From assembly GCA_963205275.1 (NCBI GenBank), contig CAUJIH010000093.1:89914-153913 (forward strand): a stretch of DNA of 64,000 nucleotides, in the 5' to 3' direction. Made by a program: the position numbers and the translations under genes. This DNA is from Verrucomicrobiota bacterium (GTDB lineage Bacteria > Verrucomicrobiota > Verrucomicrobiia > Verrucomicrobiales > DEV007). Each line of letters begins with the position of its first letter. The stretch's first letter is position 1. The notes under the pieces are model-generated. The model saw only the letters and a program-made list of their open reading frames with translations. It was not told the DNA's origin and ran no database searches. Below are positions 9,582 through 18,087 of this stretch, piece after piece.

Positions 9582-11669
9582 ATGAGTAAATCGAAAGAAA
9601 CTCCCGCTGCATCCGGAATAAGCCGTCGTAACGTCGCTCTCATCGGTCTCGGGGCGGCCTTTTGCATCGCCCTGCTCGTGAATTTCGTTGTCGGGAAAAT
9701 GAGCTTACGTGCCGACCTGACGGAGAACGGAGTATTCACCCTCTCTGACGGAACGAAAAACATCCTCTCGCGCCTTGATACCCCCGTCGAGATTCGCTAT
9801 TACGTCACCGACGATTCGAAGACGATGAGCCCCAACGAGCGCGCTCGAGCCCAGCGAACCTCCGATCTACTCTCTGAGTTCGTCCGCAATGCGCCGATGA
9901 AGGAGATCGAAACGAGCAATGCTAAGGGCGAATTTGAAAAGAAAAAAGTCAAAATGCTGACGGTGAAAAAGCTCAATCCGGAACCTAATACTGATGCCGA
10001 GGACTCCGCGATGATCGATGGCCTCCGCGCAGGGATGTCCGGTGAAACGAATAACGAGATCTATTTTGGAATCGCTATCCAGTGTCTCGACTCCGTAGAG
10101 ACCATCCCCTTCCTCCCCGCGAAGCCGGAGACCACTCTGGAGTACGATCTGGCCCGCGCCATCTCAGGAGTGCAGGGCGGCACTAAAAAGAAAGTTGTAG
10201 TGATGACCAGTCTGCCCGTCGGTGGTGGATTTAGTGGAAATTTCCAAGCTCCACCGCAGCAGCCTTGGATGTTCTATGAACAGCTCGGGAAGGACTACAG
10301 CATCGAGACCATCGCTCCGACAGTGACCGAGATTCCGGCAGACACGGCCACTCTGATCGTCCTGCATCCTTTCGACATCACGGACGAAGGTCAGTATGCG
10401 ATCGATCAATACCTGCTGAAGGGCGGTAATGTCATTGCTTTTGTCGATCCCAACTTTTTTTATGCCCGTGCCCTCGCGCAAGGAGAATCCCAAGTCCCCG
10501 GAATGCCTCCTCAGGGTGGCCCTAGCCCCTCATCTGACCTCGACAAGCTTTTCAAGACTTGGGGTGTGACGTACGATGCGAACCGAGTCCTCGCCGATCT
10601 CGATTTCGGCTCTGAAATCATCCGCCGAGGGAACTTTTCTCCCACCTTTCTCACTCTCACCCGCGCCGCCTTGGGTTCTAGTCCGAAAGACCCCGGACTG
10701 ACCGATCCCATGACCAGCATGTTGAACCAGTTGAACATGCTCACTCCTGGTGCATTCGAAGTATCGCCTCCAGAAGGCGTAGTCAGCGAATCACTCGTGC
10801 TCTCTTCTACCAATAATGAATTGGTTAGTTCCTTCGATGCTGATCCCACCGCCGAAGGTGGATCTGATCGAATTCGAGAGAAGTTCCAAGCTTTTGGCAA
10901 GCGCCGTCCCTTCGTCGTTCGGCTGACCGGTGAATTTTCTACGGCCTTCCCCGATGGTGATCCCGCGAAGGCTCACAAGGATGCCGATGATGCCAAGAAG
11001 GATGAGGCAAATGATAAGACCGACAAGAAAAACGACGAGAAAAAGGACGCTGAGACTGAGAAGAAAAATGAAAAAGAAGCGGATACGTCGCTGAAAAAAT
11101 CGACCAATCCCGGACGGGTTTTGCTGATCGCCGATACGGACTTCATCTATGATGCGAACGTCGTACGTCGAAACCGAATTCCTGGCTTGAACATCGAAGT
11201 GCCGGAGTTGTTGAACGAAAACCTAACTCTCGTGCAAAACGCCGTGGAACAGATGTCTGGTGATCCCGACCTAATCCGCGTTCGCAGTCGCACCGGAGTC
11301 AGTCGCCCATTCACTAAGCAGAATGAGTGGTATCGCGAAGCCCAGCAGAAGTATGCGAAAGAGGTCGCCGAATTTAGCGAAAAAGCGAAAGAGGCTGAGC
11401 GCAAACTGAACGAAATCGTTCAGAAAACTCCAGAGAACATCGATCAGGCCATGCTCTCTCCAGAGGTACAGGCGGAACTTAAAAAGCTCCAGCAGGACGA
11501 AGTCGAATTCCGCCGCCGCCAGCGCGAACTTCAGAAAGAAGTGACTCGCGAATTCCGCCAGAAGCTCGCCACATACAAGTTCGGTAACACATTACTGATG
11601 CCAGTTCTCGTTATTGTCTTTGGTATTGCCATCGCCTTGATCCGCCGTCGTCGGATTGCAGCCCGCTAA
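9582..11669 (+). CDS. GldG-family ABC auxiliary protein
   Basis: The 695-residue protein is anchored at both ends: an N-terminal membrane segment (about 15-38) and a C-terminal one (LMPVLVIVFGIAIALIRR, last 25 residues). The long periplasmic part begins LTENGVFTLSDGTKNILSRL, typical of GldG / ABC_transp_aux proteins. A charged low-complexity Lys/Asp/Glu stretch (encoded about 10970-11095) and a coiled-coil-like region (about 11330-11560) lie before the last helix. It probably works with the two upstream genes as the extracytoplasmic part of the exporter. Function in non-gliding bacteria is unknown. Confidence 0.82.
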   Translation: MSKSKETPAASGISRRNVALIGLGAAFCIALLVNFVVGKMSLRADLTENGVFTLSDGTKNILSRLDTPVEIRYYVTDDSKTMSPNERARAQRTSDLLSEFVRNAPMKEIETSNAKGEFEKKKVKMLTVKKLNPEPNTDAEDSAMIDGLRAGMSGETNNEIYFGIAIQCLDSVETIPFLPAKPETTLEYDLARAISGVQGGTKKKVVVMTSLPVGGGFSGNFQAPPQQPWMFYEQLGKDYSIETIAPTVTEIPADTATLIVLHPFDITDEGQYAIDQYLLKGGNVIAFVDPNFFYARALAQGESQVPGMPPQGGPSPSSDLDKLFKTWGVTYDANRVLADLDFGSEIIRRGNFSPTFLTLTRAALGSSPKDPGLTDPMTSMLNQLNMLTPGAFEVSPPEGVVSESLVLSSTNNELVSSFDADPTAEGGSDRIREKFQAFGKRRPFVVRLTGEFSTAFPDGDPAKAHKDADDAKKDEANDKTDKKNDEKKDAETEKKNEKEADTSLKKSTNPGRVLLIADTDFIYDANVVRRNRIPGLNIEVPELLNENLTLVQNAVEQMSGDPDLIRVRSRTGVSRPFTKQNEWYREAQQKYAKEVAEFSEKAKEAERKLNEIVQKTPENIDQAMLSPEVQAELKKLQQDEVEFRRRQRELQKEVTREFRQKLATYKFGNTLLMPVLVIVFGIAIALIRRRRIAAR

Positions 11670-11723
11670 CCAGATTCATCGGATTTTATCCCCATTTAGC
11701 CTTTCACTCCCGATTCGATTCCT

Positions 11724-13367
11724 ATGTCTCCCAAAACGCTCACTCGGTTACTCATCGCCCTCGCCGCCCTCGGTGTGATCGCTCTGATCGTCCACTTCAT
11801 CGGCTCCGGCGGAGGGATTTCAGAAGTCAGTTCCTCCACGAACAAAGCAAAAGTATTCTCTGATTTCCCGATCAACGACATCACCAAAATCGAGGTGAAA
11901 AAGAAAGATGAATCCCTTGAGATCGTAAAAGGTGCCACTTCCTGGGAGGTGACAGAGCGAGAGAACTACCCGGCCAACACCGAGGAGATTGTGAAGCTCC
12001 TTCGCAATCTCTGGGACTTGGACATTGCCCAGCCCGTCGTGGTGGGGCGCTCCCAGTATGGACGACTCAGCCTGCTCGATCCTGCTTCCAAGGACGCTCC
12101 GGAGGAAGAAACCGCGACCGTGCTCAGCTTCTTGGGTAAAGATGGTAAGGAGTTGGCTCAGCTCTGGTTAGGTAAGATCTTTGAGCGCTCCGAAGGACGG
12201 CCCGATCCCTTCGGCGGCGGCATGGCGAAAACCGATGTCGGTCGATATGTCAAACGCGGTGACGGAAACTCCGTTTACCTACTGGCCGACACCTTCGTCA
12301 ACATTAAGACAGAACCTGCGGACTGGATCGATAAGAGCTTTTTCAAAGTGGAAAAGCTCAAGTCCATCGAAATCATAACCGCCAACAAGGGAGACGACTG
12401 GAAATTGGAGCGTACGGAAGAAAACGGTGACCTTACGCTCGTTAAGGCTGGGCCAAACGAAAAGCTCGATCCCAACAAAGTGAGTAGCATGAAGTCTGCT
12501 TTCGCTAGTCCTCAGATCGAGGACGTATATGTCGGCGAAGACAAGTCGAAAGAAAAGACCGGAGCCGTCACTTTCAAAATCGACACCTTCGACGGCTTCC
12601 ACTATGAAGTCTCCGTTGGAGAGAAAAACGATCTAAACGAACTCCCGCTGCTCGTGAAAGTCTCCGCCGATTTCCCCAAAGTGAGGAAGCCAGGAGCCGA
12701 AGAGAGTGACGAGGAGAAGACAAAAGCCGATAAGGAGTTCTCCGATCATCTCGCCTCACTAGAAAAGAAGCTCGCCGACGAGAAGCGTCTTGAGGGTCAC
12801 ATCTTCAAAGTGCGCAGCTACGTAGTTGATTCACTCCACAAGAAGCGTTCCGAGCTGATGGAAGAGAAGAAGGAAGGAGATCAAGAAAAGGCGAAGGAAG
12901 TCGCTCCCGGAGTTTCTCTGCCCGGTCTGCCCGACGCGATGCCGACTCCTGCAAAGCCTGCACCGGCTCCCGAAGCCAAGCCAGCAGAAGCCCCTAAACC
13001 AGCAGTAGCTCCCGAAGCCAAGCCTGCGGAAACAGTGAAGCCCGCTCCAGCTCCAGTATCTAAGCCAGCGGAAGCCCCTAAACCAGCAGCAGCTCCCGAA
13101 GCCAAGCCAGCGGAAGCAGTGAAGCCCGCACCTGCCCCTGAGTCCAAGCCAGCGGAAGCTCCTAAACCAGCAACAGCAGCTCCTGAAGCTAAGCCTGCAG
13201 AAGCAGCAAAGCCAGCAGCAGCCCCAGAAGCAAAGCCAGCAGCAGCACCGAAGCCCGCTCCGGCCCCAGAAGCCAAGCCTGCAGAAGCTCCCAAGCCCGC
13301 ACCAGCTCCAGAATCCAAGCCAGCAGAAGCTCCCAAATCTGCAGCTACTCCCGAAGCCAAGCCCTGA
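11724..13367 (+). CDS. DUF4340 membrane protein with Ala/Pro/Lys repeat tail
   Basis: The 547-residue protein has one N-terminal membrane segment (about 5-28) and then a DUF4340 periplasmic region (about 40-400), the usual fourth member of GldA/F/G-like operons. The last ~140 residues are a repetitive proline-rich tail built on APEAKPAEAPKPA, of a kind that can span the periplasm or bind the wall, as in TonB-like spacers. The reading frame stops inside a repeat unit (PEAKP then TGA), 36 bases before the island's left IS remnant. The tail may therefore once have been longer. Its role in the complex is unknown. Confidence 0.8.
   Translation: MSPKTLTRLLIALAALGVIALIVHFIGSGGGISEVSSSTNKAKVFSDFPINDITKIEVKKKDESLEIVKGATSWEVTERENYPANTEEIVKLLRNLWDLDIAQPVVVGRSQYGRLSLLDPASKDAPEEETATVLSFLGKDGKELAQLWLGKIFERSEGRPDPFGGGMAKTDVGRYVKRGDGNSVYLLADTFVNIKTEPADWIDKSFFKVEKLKSIEIITANKGDDWKLERTEENGDLTLVKAGPNEKLDPNKVSSMKSAFASPQIEDVYVGEDKSKEKTGAVTFKIDTFDGFHYEVSVGEKNDLNELPLLVKVSADFPKVRKPGAEESDEEKTKADKEFSDHLASLEKKLADEKRLEGHIFKVRSYVVDSLHKKRSELMEEKKEGDQEKAKEVAPGVSLPGLPDAMPTPAKPAPAPEAKPAEAPKPAVAPEAKPAETVKPAPAPVSKPAEAPKPAAAPEAKPAEAVKPAPAPESKPAEAPKPATAAPEAKPAEAAKPAAAPEAKPAAAPKPAPAPEAKPAEAPKPAPAPESKPAEAPKSAATPEAKP
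12946..13364 (+). repeat. Tandem 13-14-codon repeats in DUF4340 gene
   Basis: About ten imperfect units encode APEAKPAEAPKPA variants (E/T/V swaps, one two-residue insertion). The DNA repeats are close enough for length change by slippage. A long open frame on the opposite strand here is a by-product of the repeat. Confidence 0.9.
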
Positions 13368-13402
13368 AAATTATCTCTCTTGGCTTAGTGCTTTGCTGTA
13401 CG

Positions 13403-13582
13403 AGATGAGTGCACGTCCTGCCACCCTCGCAGAGCGATGATCTGACTTCCTTCGTTATGTGGTTGCTTCGCCACTAGCTGAAGAAATTTTCGTGTGGTGT
13501 GAAGTAGGAAAAATTAATTATTGAGTTTTCTTGATCATCAGACAAACTATAGGCGATTACTTTTTCGGTAACTGTCTGTTTG
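13403..13582 (+). mobile_element. IS remnant, left flank of the island (3' end of a transposase gene)
   Basis: Bases 13414-13582 match 30796-30965 with about 85% identity by eye. Read on the plus strand, the segment encodes RPATLAE, then an in-frame stop, then SDFLRYVVASPLA. This is the same C-terminal transposase peptide seen in the right-hand copy, so the two are tails of the same IS type. The last shared bases are GTAACTGTCTGTTTG, probably the IS end. No 5' part of the element remains. The two copies bracket the prophage and restriction-modification island. Confidence 0.75.
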
Positions 13583-13611
13583 AATTAATCGGTTGGGGGC
13601 AGTCCTAGAAT

Positions 13612-14069
13612 TTAGAATTTCTCCCATTTCTTCAGCCAGATTCTTTCCTCCTTCGTTCGCGTCGGACCATTCTTCTCCCGGTATTGCCGCACCCGTTGGC
13701 TCACGTTACTTGTGCTCTTGAGATGCAATCGTGCGGCGATCCAGTCCTGCCGCACCGTAGTGCGCTCGCAAATCGCCCAAGCGATGGCCACCTTCCGCCG
13801 GTCGCCCTTTGGCGTCTTGGCGAGACCGCGCTCGTCGAGTCCAAAGTGCTTCAGGTCCTCGGCAGAATCCGTCCTGCTTCGGTCTCGGCGTAGGCCTTTC
13901 CCAGCTCGCTGCTGCGGTAGTTGCTGTTTGTTGGGGCGGATGGCTTCCCGCCCGGCTTGGAAGCGAACCTCTCCAATGCGAGCTCGCGAAAGGTGTCACT
14001 ACCGTGCGCCCAGCCACGTTCGAAGAGTTCGGAAAGCCGCCTTGCCGGGTCCGCTGCGAAATCGGGTGA
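13612..14069 (-). pseudogene. RAYT (REP-associated tyrosine transposase) C-terminal remnant
   Basis: Read leftward, one frame gives ARRLSELFERGWAHGSD and NYRSSELGKAYAETEAG. After a frameshift near 13858 another frame gives AEDLKHFGLDERGLAKTPKG, RRKVAIAWAICERTTV and KSTSNVSQRVRQYRE, stopping at 13612. This matches the C-terminal part of RAYT / Y1-transposase proteins common in Verrucomicrobiota (Lys/Arg-rich helix, then an IAxxxxxRTTVxxxWIA helix-turn-helix-like end). The HUH catalytic domain that should precede it is absent, so the gene is both truncated and frameshifted. Confidence 0.6.
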
Positions 14070-14284
14070 ATGTGGCGGAAAATAGCAGCGAGCGATCTGG
14101 GGCGATTCTGGAGGGTTTTTCGGAAATCGAATCGCCGGGGGCTCTGGGATGGCTGATGGGTGAGGTGCGGAATGTGGATGACGGCGGCTGTGGATCGCCG
14201 GGCGGGAAGGGATTTGCCCAGGGCAATAGGTGCGCTGCGAGAAAGGGAACGAGTCGCGAGAGGGTGAGCAAATCCGCAGGACGC

Positions 14285-14671
14285 GATCTTTTCGGCCCCA
14301 AGTATAAAGTCGGCATGTCGGCGGATGATGCGGAGTCACGCCTGAAATCAGTCATTGGAAAGGTGCTCAAGGATAAGCGCGGAATCAACTCTGCTGCCTA
14401 GCGAGAGGGGCTGGGCCGAATTGACATCCCGTGGGGGACTCCGGGCGATAAGCGCGACGATTTCTCCGGGGGAAGTGGAATCTCTCACATTCTCGCGAAG
14501 CACGGGGAGGCGGATGTCAAGCGTCTGCCTAGCATTCTTGCGCACGGTCCGATCTCTCTACATCCGGATTCTCCCGATAAGCGGCAGATCGACCACGATG
14601 GCTATCTCGCGATCCTCGCAAAGGAAAAGGAATCTTCTGCCTGGGTTCTTACTGGATTCACGAAAGGATGA
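14285..14671 (+). pseudogene. Broken phage minor-head/PBECR-type nuclease domain
   Basis: Two frames must be joined. The first ends KSVIGKVLKDKRGINSAA at a stop (14399-14401). The second continues LGRIDIPWGTPG, SGISHILAKHGEADVKRLP and SAWVLTGFTKG, stopping at 14671. The pattern IxWG...G.SHI..KHG...W.LTG resembles the phage Barnase-EndoU-ColicinE5-RelE-like nuclease domains found at the C-terminus of Mu-like minor head (MuF) proteins. With a frameshift near 14395 and no intact upstream head domain it cannot be functional as drawn. Bases 14070-14284 have open frames but nothing recognisable. The family call rests on motif memory only. Confidence 0.45.
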
Positions 14672-14698
14672 ACGATCTCCACCAGAAACACAAACGCC

Positions 14699-14717
14699 AC
14701 CCACATGGTGGGTGGCT
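14699..14717. repeat. Perfect short palindrome
   Basis: CCACCCAC, three bases, GTGGGTGG forms an 8-bp stem. It sits in a 150-base non-coding GC-rich stretch between the broken nuclease domain and the phage protease gene. It may be a REP-like element linked to the RAYT remnant, or simply a phage terminator or operator; the sequence alone does not decide. Confidence 0.5.
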
Positions 14718-14820
14718 CAAGGCAGGTGGCGAGGGGGCGCGACGCCTCCGCCTACGCGAGCGGTCCCGACTGTTTTGTGCGCGGGTGCCGCCTGGTTGCC
14801 GCCAGGACTTTTATCATACT

Positions 14821-15800
14821 ATGACTCTACCAATCTACAACAGGGAAAGTATCGCGTCTGGATCGCGTAGCTGGCACCAGATCGAGGTGTCGGGGGAGAT
14901 GCGGACGGGGGATGGCCGCACGCAGGTGACGGATGGGGCGGGGCTGGCGAGTATCGTGAGGGAGTTCGACGCGAGGCGGATGAAGGAGGGGGGGAACTGG
15001 ACGGGGCTGCTGGTGGATCACGATCACCTGAGCCATGATCCTGCCCACAGTACGGAGGCGATGGGCTGGCTGGTGGATGTGGAGGTGAGACGGGATGCGG
15101 AGGGGACGCCGCAGCTCTACGGGGAGATCGAGTGGACGGATCTGGGGGCGACGGGGATCGCGAATAAGCGATGGAAGTTTTTTTCGACCGAATACGATCC
15201 CGGAGGGCTGGAGGACCTCGGGATGGGGCCGGAAGGTGTGCGCCGGGTGCGCCCACGCCAGTTGGCCGGTCTCTCTCTGACGAATCGCCCGCAACGGAAG
15301 GGGGGGAAACCGATTGTTAATCGCCTGGCGGTGTCGCCAGGCTCAACTGAAAAGAAAACGAAAACGCATAGTGATATGAATGAGATAAAGGAGTTGTTGG
15401 GGCTGGCCTCTGACGTGAGTGATGAGGATGTGGTGGCGGCTGTGAAGGCGCTGCAGGAGGCTGCTGCGGCGGCGGAACTGGCGCAGGCGGAGGCGGAGGC
15501 TGATGTGGTGCTGAACCGGATGGCTGACTGTGTGCCGGAACCGGCGCGTCCGTATTGGCGGGCGCAATTGATCCGGAATCGGGCGGAGGCGGGGAAGGCG
15601 CTGGAGGCGAGTTTCCCGGTGCGGAAGCGGACGGAGGCGATCACGAATCGGGCGACGGCGCGGACGCGATGCCTGGATCGGTGGATGATGTGGCGACGCG
15701 CCGTGAGGCGGCGGTGCAACGGATCTGGAACCGGGAGAAGTGTCGCTATGTGGATGCGGTGGCGATGGCGCGGCTGGAGGAGCCGGAGCTGTGGAAGTGA
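14821..15800 (+). pseudogene. Mu-like phage protease/scaffold (gp I-type), frameshifted
   Basis: From the ATG at 14821, the product carries the Mu I-protease hallmarks: WHQIEVSGEM, LLVDHDHLSHDP (about residues 62-73), TEAMGWLVDV, GEIEWTDLGA and KFFSTEYDPGG. A scaffold-like Ala/Glu-rich part follows (ELLGLASDVSDEDVV onward). Around 15655-15672 the natural reading appears to switch frame. The original frame turns into an Arg/Trp-rich string, whereas the other gives MPGSVDDVATRREAAVQR and ends YVDAVAMARLEEPELWK at 15800. This is likely a disabling frameshift; programmed shifting is possible but there is no clear slippery site. It would mature the prohead. Confidence 0.7.
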
Positions 15801-15848
15801 GGAATGGTCAATGGACAATGAGTAATATTTTTTTTGAAGTGAAGTGAT

Positions 15849-17261
15849 ATGATTGCAAGAGCTGAACAAGTGATAGCGATGACGCCTGCGGCGGAGCATC
15901 GAGGTGAGGAGGGTAAGTTCGTGGTGCTGGATTCTGGCGCGGCGAAGGTGACGACGAGTGCGACGGCGAAGCCGCTGGGTGTGATCCTGGAGGGGGCTGC
16001 GGTGTCGGGTAAGTCGAGTATCGGGCTGCCGGGGTTCTCTGGTACGGTGAAGGTGAAGGTGACGGGGGCTAGCCCTGGCACGATCGCGCTGGGAACGTAT
16101 CTGACGGTGAAGTCTGATGGGACGATCCAGGATCTGCGATCTGTGCGACGGATGAAGGTGGCGCTGGAGACGAATGTGCGGATGGCGCAGGGGAAGGCGC
16201 GGTGGGAGAGGTTCTCGGGGAATGAGCAATTCCCGGCGATGGAGCTGGTGCGGATCGAGGCGCGACGTGTGCCGAGGGAGTGGGCGATGATCTGGGCGGA
16301 GGAGGCGGCGGGCTATCCGCGCACGGAGGTGTGTGTGGAGCCGCCGATGGCGCTGCATGGGTCGGGGATATGGCTGGATATCTCTCGCTTCGGGGTGCCG
16401 TGGCCGCCGTATAATTTCGGCAGTGGGATGGGGCAGAAGCCGGTGGCGCGGGATCGGGCGATGGAGGTGGGTCTGGATCCGGATGGTGCGACGACGGCTG
16501 CGGAGGATCTGAGTCTGAATCATGCTCTGGAGGTGACGCCGCAGGTGAGTGATGGGCGTCTGCGGGAGGCGCTGTCTGAGGGGATGCAGGGCTATGCGGA
16601 ATGGGAGGGGGATAGGCTGGTGTTCACGGATCCGAACGGGACGCGTCCGACGACGGCAGAGGCGCTGGCGGAGGTCTGGGATCAGGGGCTGCCGGAGGGC
16701 TTTGCTCTGCATCAGCGGGATGCTCTGGTGGATTGGGTGCGGGATTCGCGTGTGTTTTATGATCGCCGTACGGAGGATGATGCGGCGCTGCGTTATGGCC
16801 GTGCGGAGTATCAACCGGGCACGAATGTGTGGCGGGATCTGCAGCGGCTGATCGCACGGCTGGTGAATGGAGATGGGGAGGTGGTGATCTATCGGGGGCT
16901 GACGGTCCCAGATGCGGATCTGAAAGGGCTGCTGAAGGGGTGGCGGGCGGAGGGATATAGCCCGCATAGACGCAATGCGGCGGATAGTTGGACGAATAAT
17001 CGGAGGTCGGCTCTGAATTACGCGGGGACGGGTGGCGACGGGGGCCGCTGGGCGGTGGTGCTGGAGTGGGCGAATCCTCGCCAGGCGAAGGATGTCACGG
17101 CGCTGGTGCGATCTCTGACGGAGAGGATCGGGAAGCTGAAGTCGCCGACGGTGGCGCAGGATGCGGAGTGGCTGTTGCCGCGTGGCGCCCGGGTGCGTGT
17201 GGTGTCGGTGCGCCGGGATGCGGGGAAGCGGACTTATTTTTTGAAGCTTTCGGACGAATGA
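15849..17261 (+). CDS. Capsid-cement-like / MuF-like / ADP-ribosyltransferase-like fusion protein
   Basis: One uninterrupted 470-codon frame combines three parts. Residues 1-95 (MIARAEQVIAMTP..., GTYLTVKSDGTIQD) resemble DUF2190 capsid cement proteins. Residues 96-215 (RRMKVALETNVRMAQGKARW, PREWAMIWAEEAAG, FGVPWPPYNFGSGM) resemble the C-terminal part of Mu-like minor head (MuF) proteins. Residues about 320-470 look like an R-S-E class ADP-ribosyltransferase: VVIYRGL (R349), SWTNNRRSALNYA (S380, T382) and DAEWLLPRGARV (E440). The major capsid gene expected after a cement gene is missing, so an in-frame deletion may have made the join. Whether the protein is made or toxic is unknown. Confidence 0.6.
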   Translation: MIARAEQVIAMTPAAEHRGEEGKFVVLDSGAAKVTTSATAKPLGVILEGAAVSGKSSIGLPGFSGTVKVKVTGASPGTIALGTYLTVKSDGTIQDLRSVRRMKVALETNVRMAQGKARWERFSGNEQFPAMELVRIEARRVPREWAMIWAEEAAGYPRTEVCVEPPMALHGSGIWLDISRFGVPWPPYNFGSGMGQKPVARDRAMEVGLDPDGATTAAEDLSLNHALEVTPQVSDGRLREALSEGMQGYAEWEGDRLVFTDPNGTRPTTAEALAEVWDQGLPEGFALHQRDALVDWVRDSRVFYDRRTEDDAALRYGRAEYQPGTNVWRDLQRLIARLVNGDGEVVIYRGLTVPDADLKGLLKGWRAEGYSPHRRNAADSWTNNRRSALNYAGTGGDGGRWAVVLEWANPRQAKDVTALVRSLTERIGKLKSPTVAQDAEWLLPRGARVRVVSVRRDAGKRTYFLKLSDE

Positions 17262-17443
17262 GGATTGTGGGTCATCTCATACAGGAATTCTTCGCCTTCG
17301 GTGCGAAATTTGCGGCGCTTCATGCCGTCATCAAGGGCGCGTTGGGTGTAGCAATATTTGGCGGCGCGTTTGGCGGCGGGCATGGCCTGGGCGGCGGTGA
17401 CGAGTGGATCGGGTGTGTGCCGGGTGCGATGTGGCTTTTTCAT
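17234..17443 (-). CDS. Small hypothetical protein on the opposite strand of the prophage
   Basis: A 69-residue basic frame with no recognisable domain runs against the phage genes and overlaps the 3' end of the fusion gene by 28 bases. Its composition (Tyr, Cys, Met, His spread through, no low complexity) looks protein-like, and it fills the only gap in the rightward phage genes. It could be a small regulatory or moron gene, or chance. Confidence 0.4.
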   Translation of the reverse strand: MKKPHRTRHTPDPLVTAAQAMPAAKRAAKYCYTQRALDDGMKRRKFRTEGEEFLYEMTHNPHSSESFKK

Positions 17444-17457
17444 GCTCTCTCTATCTA

Positions 17458-18087
17458 ATGCAAATTTCAGTAAATATCAATGATAATGGTGTCTCTGCGG
17501 CTCTGGCTGGGCTGGCGGGGAGGCTGGCGGATCGCACGGGGCTGCATCAGCGTATGGGGAATGCGGTGGAGGCGTCTGTCATCGCGCATCTGCTGGGGCT
17601 ACCGGGTGAGCGATTCTACGGGCAGGCGGCGGAGAGTACGCAGGTGGAGGCGAGCGATGGTGAGGCGGTGGTGTCGATACGGAAGCGGGGGATGGCGCTG
17701 CGATACTATGGCGGTGTGGTACGCCCGAGTGGCAAGACGAGTGAGGTGACGGGGAAGCCGATCCGCAGTCTGAGTGTGCCTGTGGTGAAGGGTCTGCCGC
17801 CTATCGCGGAATATGGGAGTCCGCTGGCTTTCATCCCGCGCCGGGGGGGCGGTGCAACGGTGGGCTATCTGGTGGAGGGTGAGCGCTATACGGTGGCGAG
17901 GGGTAAGAGGAAGGGGCAGCAGGCGGTGCGACCGGTGGGTAATGGGAGTCTGATGTATGTGCTGAGACGGCAGACGACGCATGAGCCGGATGCTAAGGTG
18001 CTGCCGACGATGGAGGCGCTGACGACGGCGGCGCGGATGGCGGCGGAGGCGTATCTGGGTAAGGGGTTGATGGAGGATATGACATGA
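17458..18087 (+). CDS. Mu gpG-like virion morphogenesis / tail completion protein
   Basis: The 209-residue protein begins MQISVNINDNGVSAALAGLA, the typical start of phage virion morphogenesis (PF05069) proteins. Its DNA is strikingly rich in GCG, GGG, GTG and CTG codons, like the whole phage block. It overlaps the next gene by four bases (ATGA), so the two are translationally coupled. In Mu-type phages this protein finishes the tail so that it can join the head. The start at 17458 is the first ATG of the frame. Confidence 0.65.
   Translation: MQISVNINDNGVSAALAGLAGRLADRTGLHQRMGNAVEASVIAHLLGLPGERFYGQAAESTQVEASDGEAVVSIRKRGMALRYYGGVVRPSGKTSEVTGKPIRSLSVPVVKGLPPIAEYGSPLAFIPRRGGGATVGYLVEGERYTVARGKRKGQQAVRPVGNGSLMYVLRRQTTHEPDAKVLPTMEALTTAARMAAEAYLGKGLMEDMT

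Noticed and set aside
12881..13360. Leftward Gly/Ala/Ser-rich frame opposite the DUF4340 repeats
   Set aside because: A product of the repeat structure on the coding strand; no independent evidence.
15117..16967. Very long leftward open frame (616 codons) opposite the phage genes
   Set aside because: It is Arg/His/Pro/Leu-rich without domain pattern and mirrors the GC-skewed phage codons on the other strand; a shadow frame.
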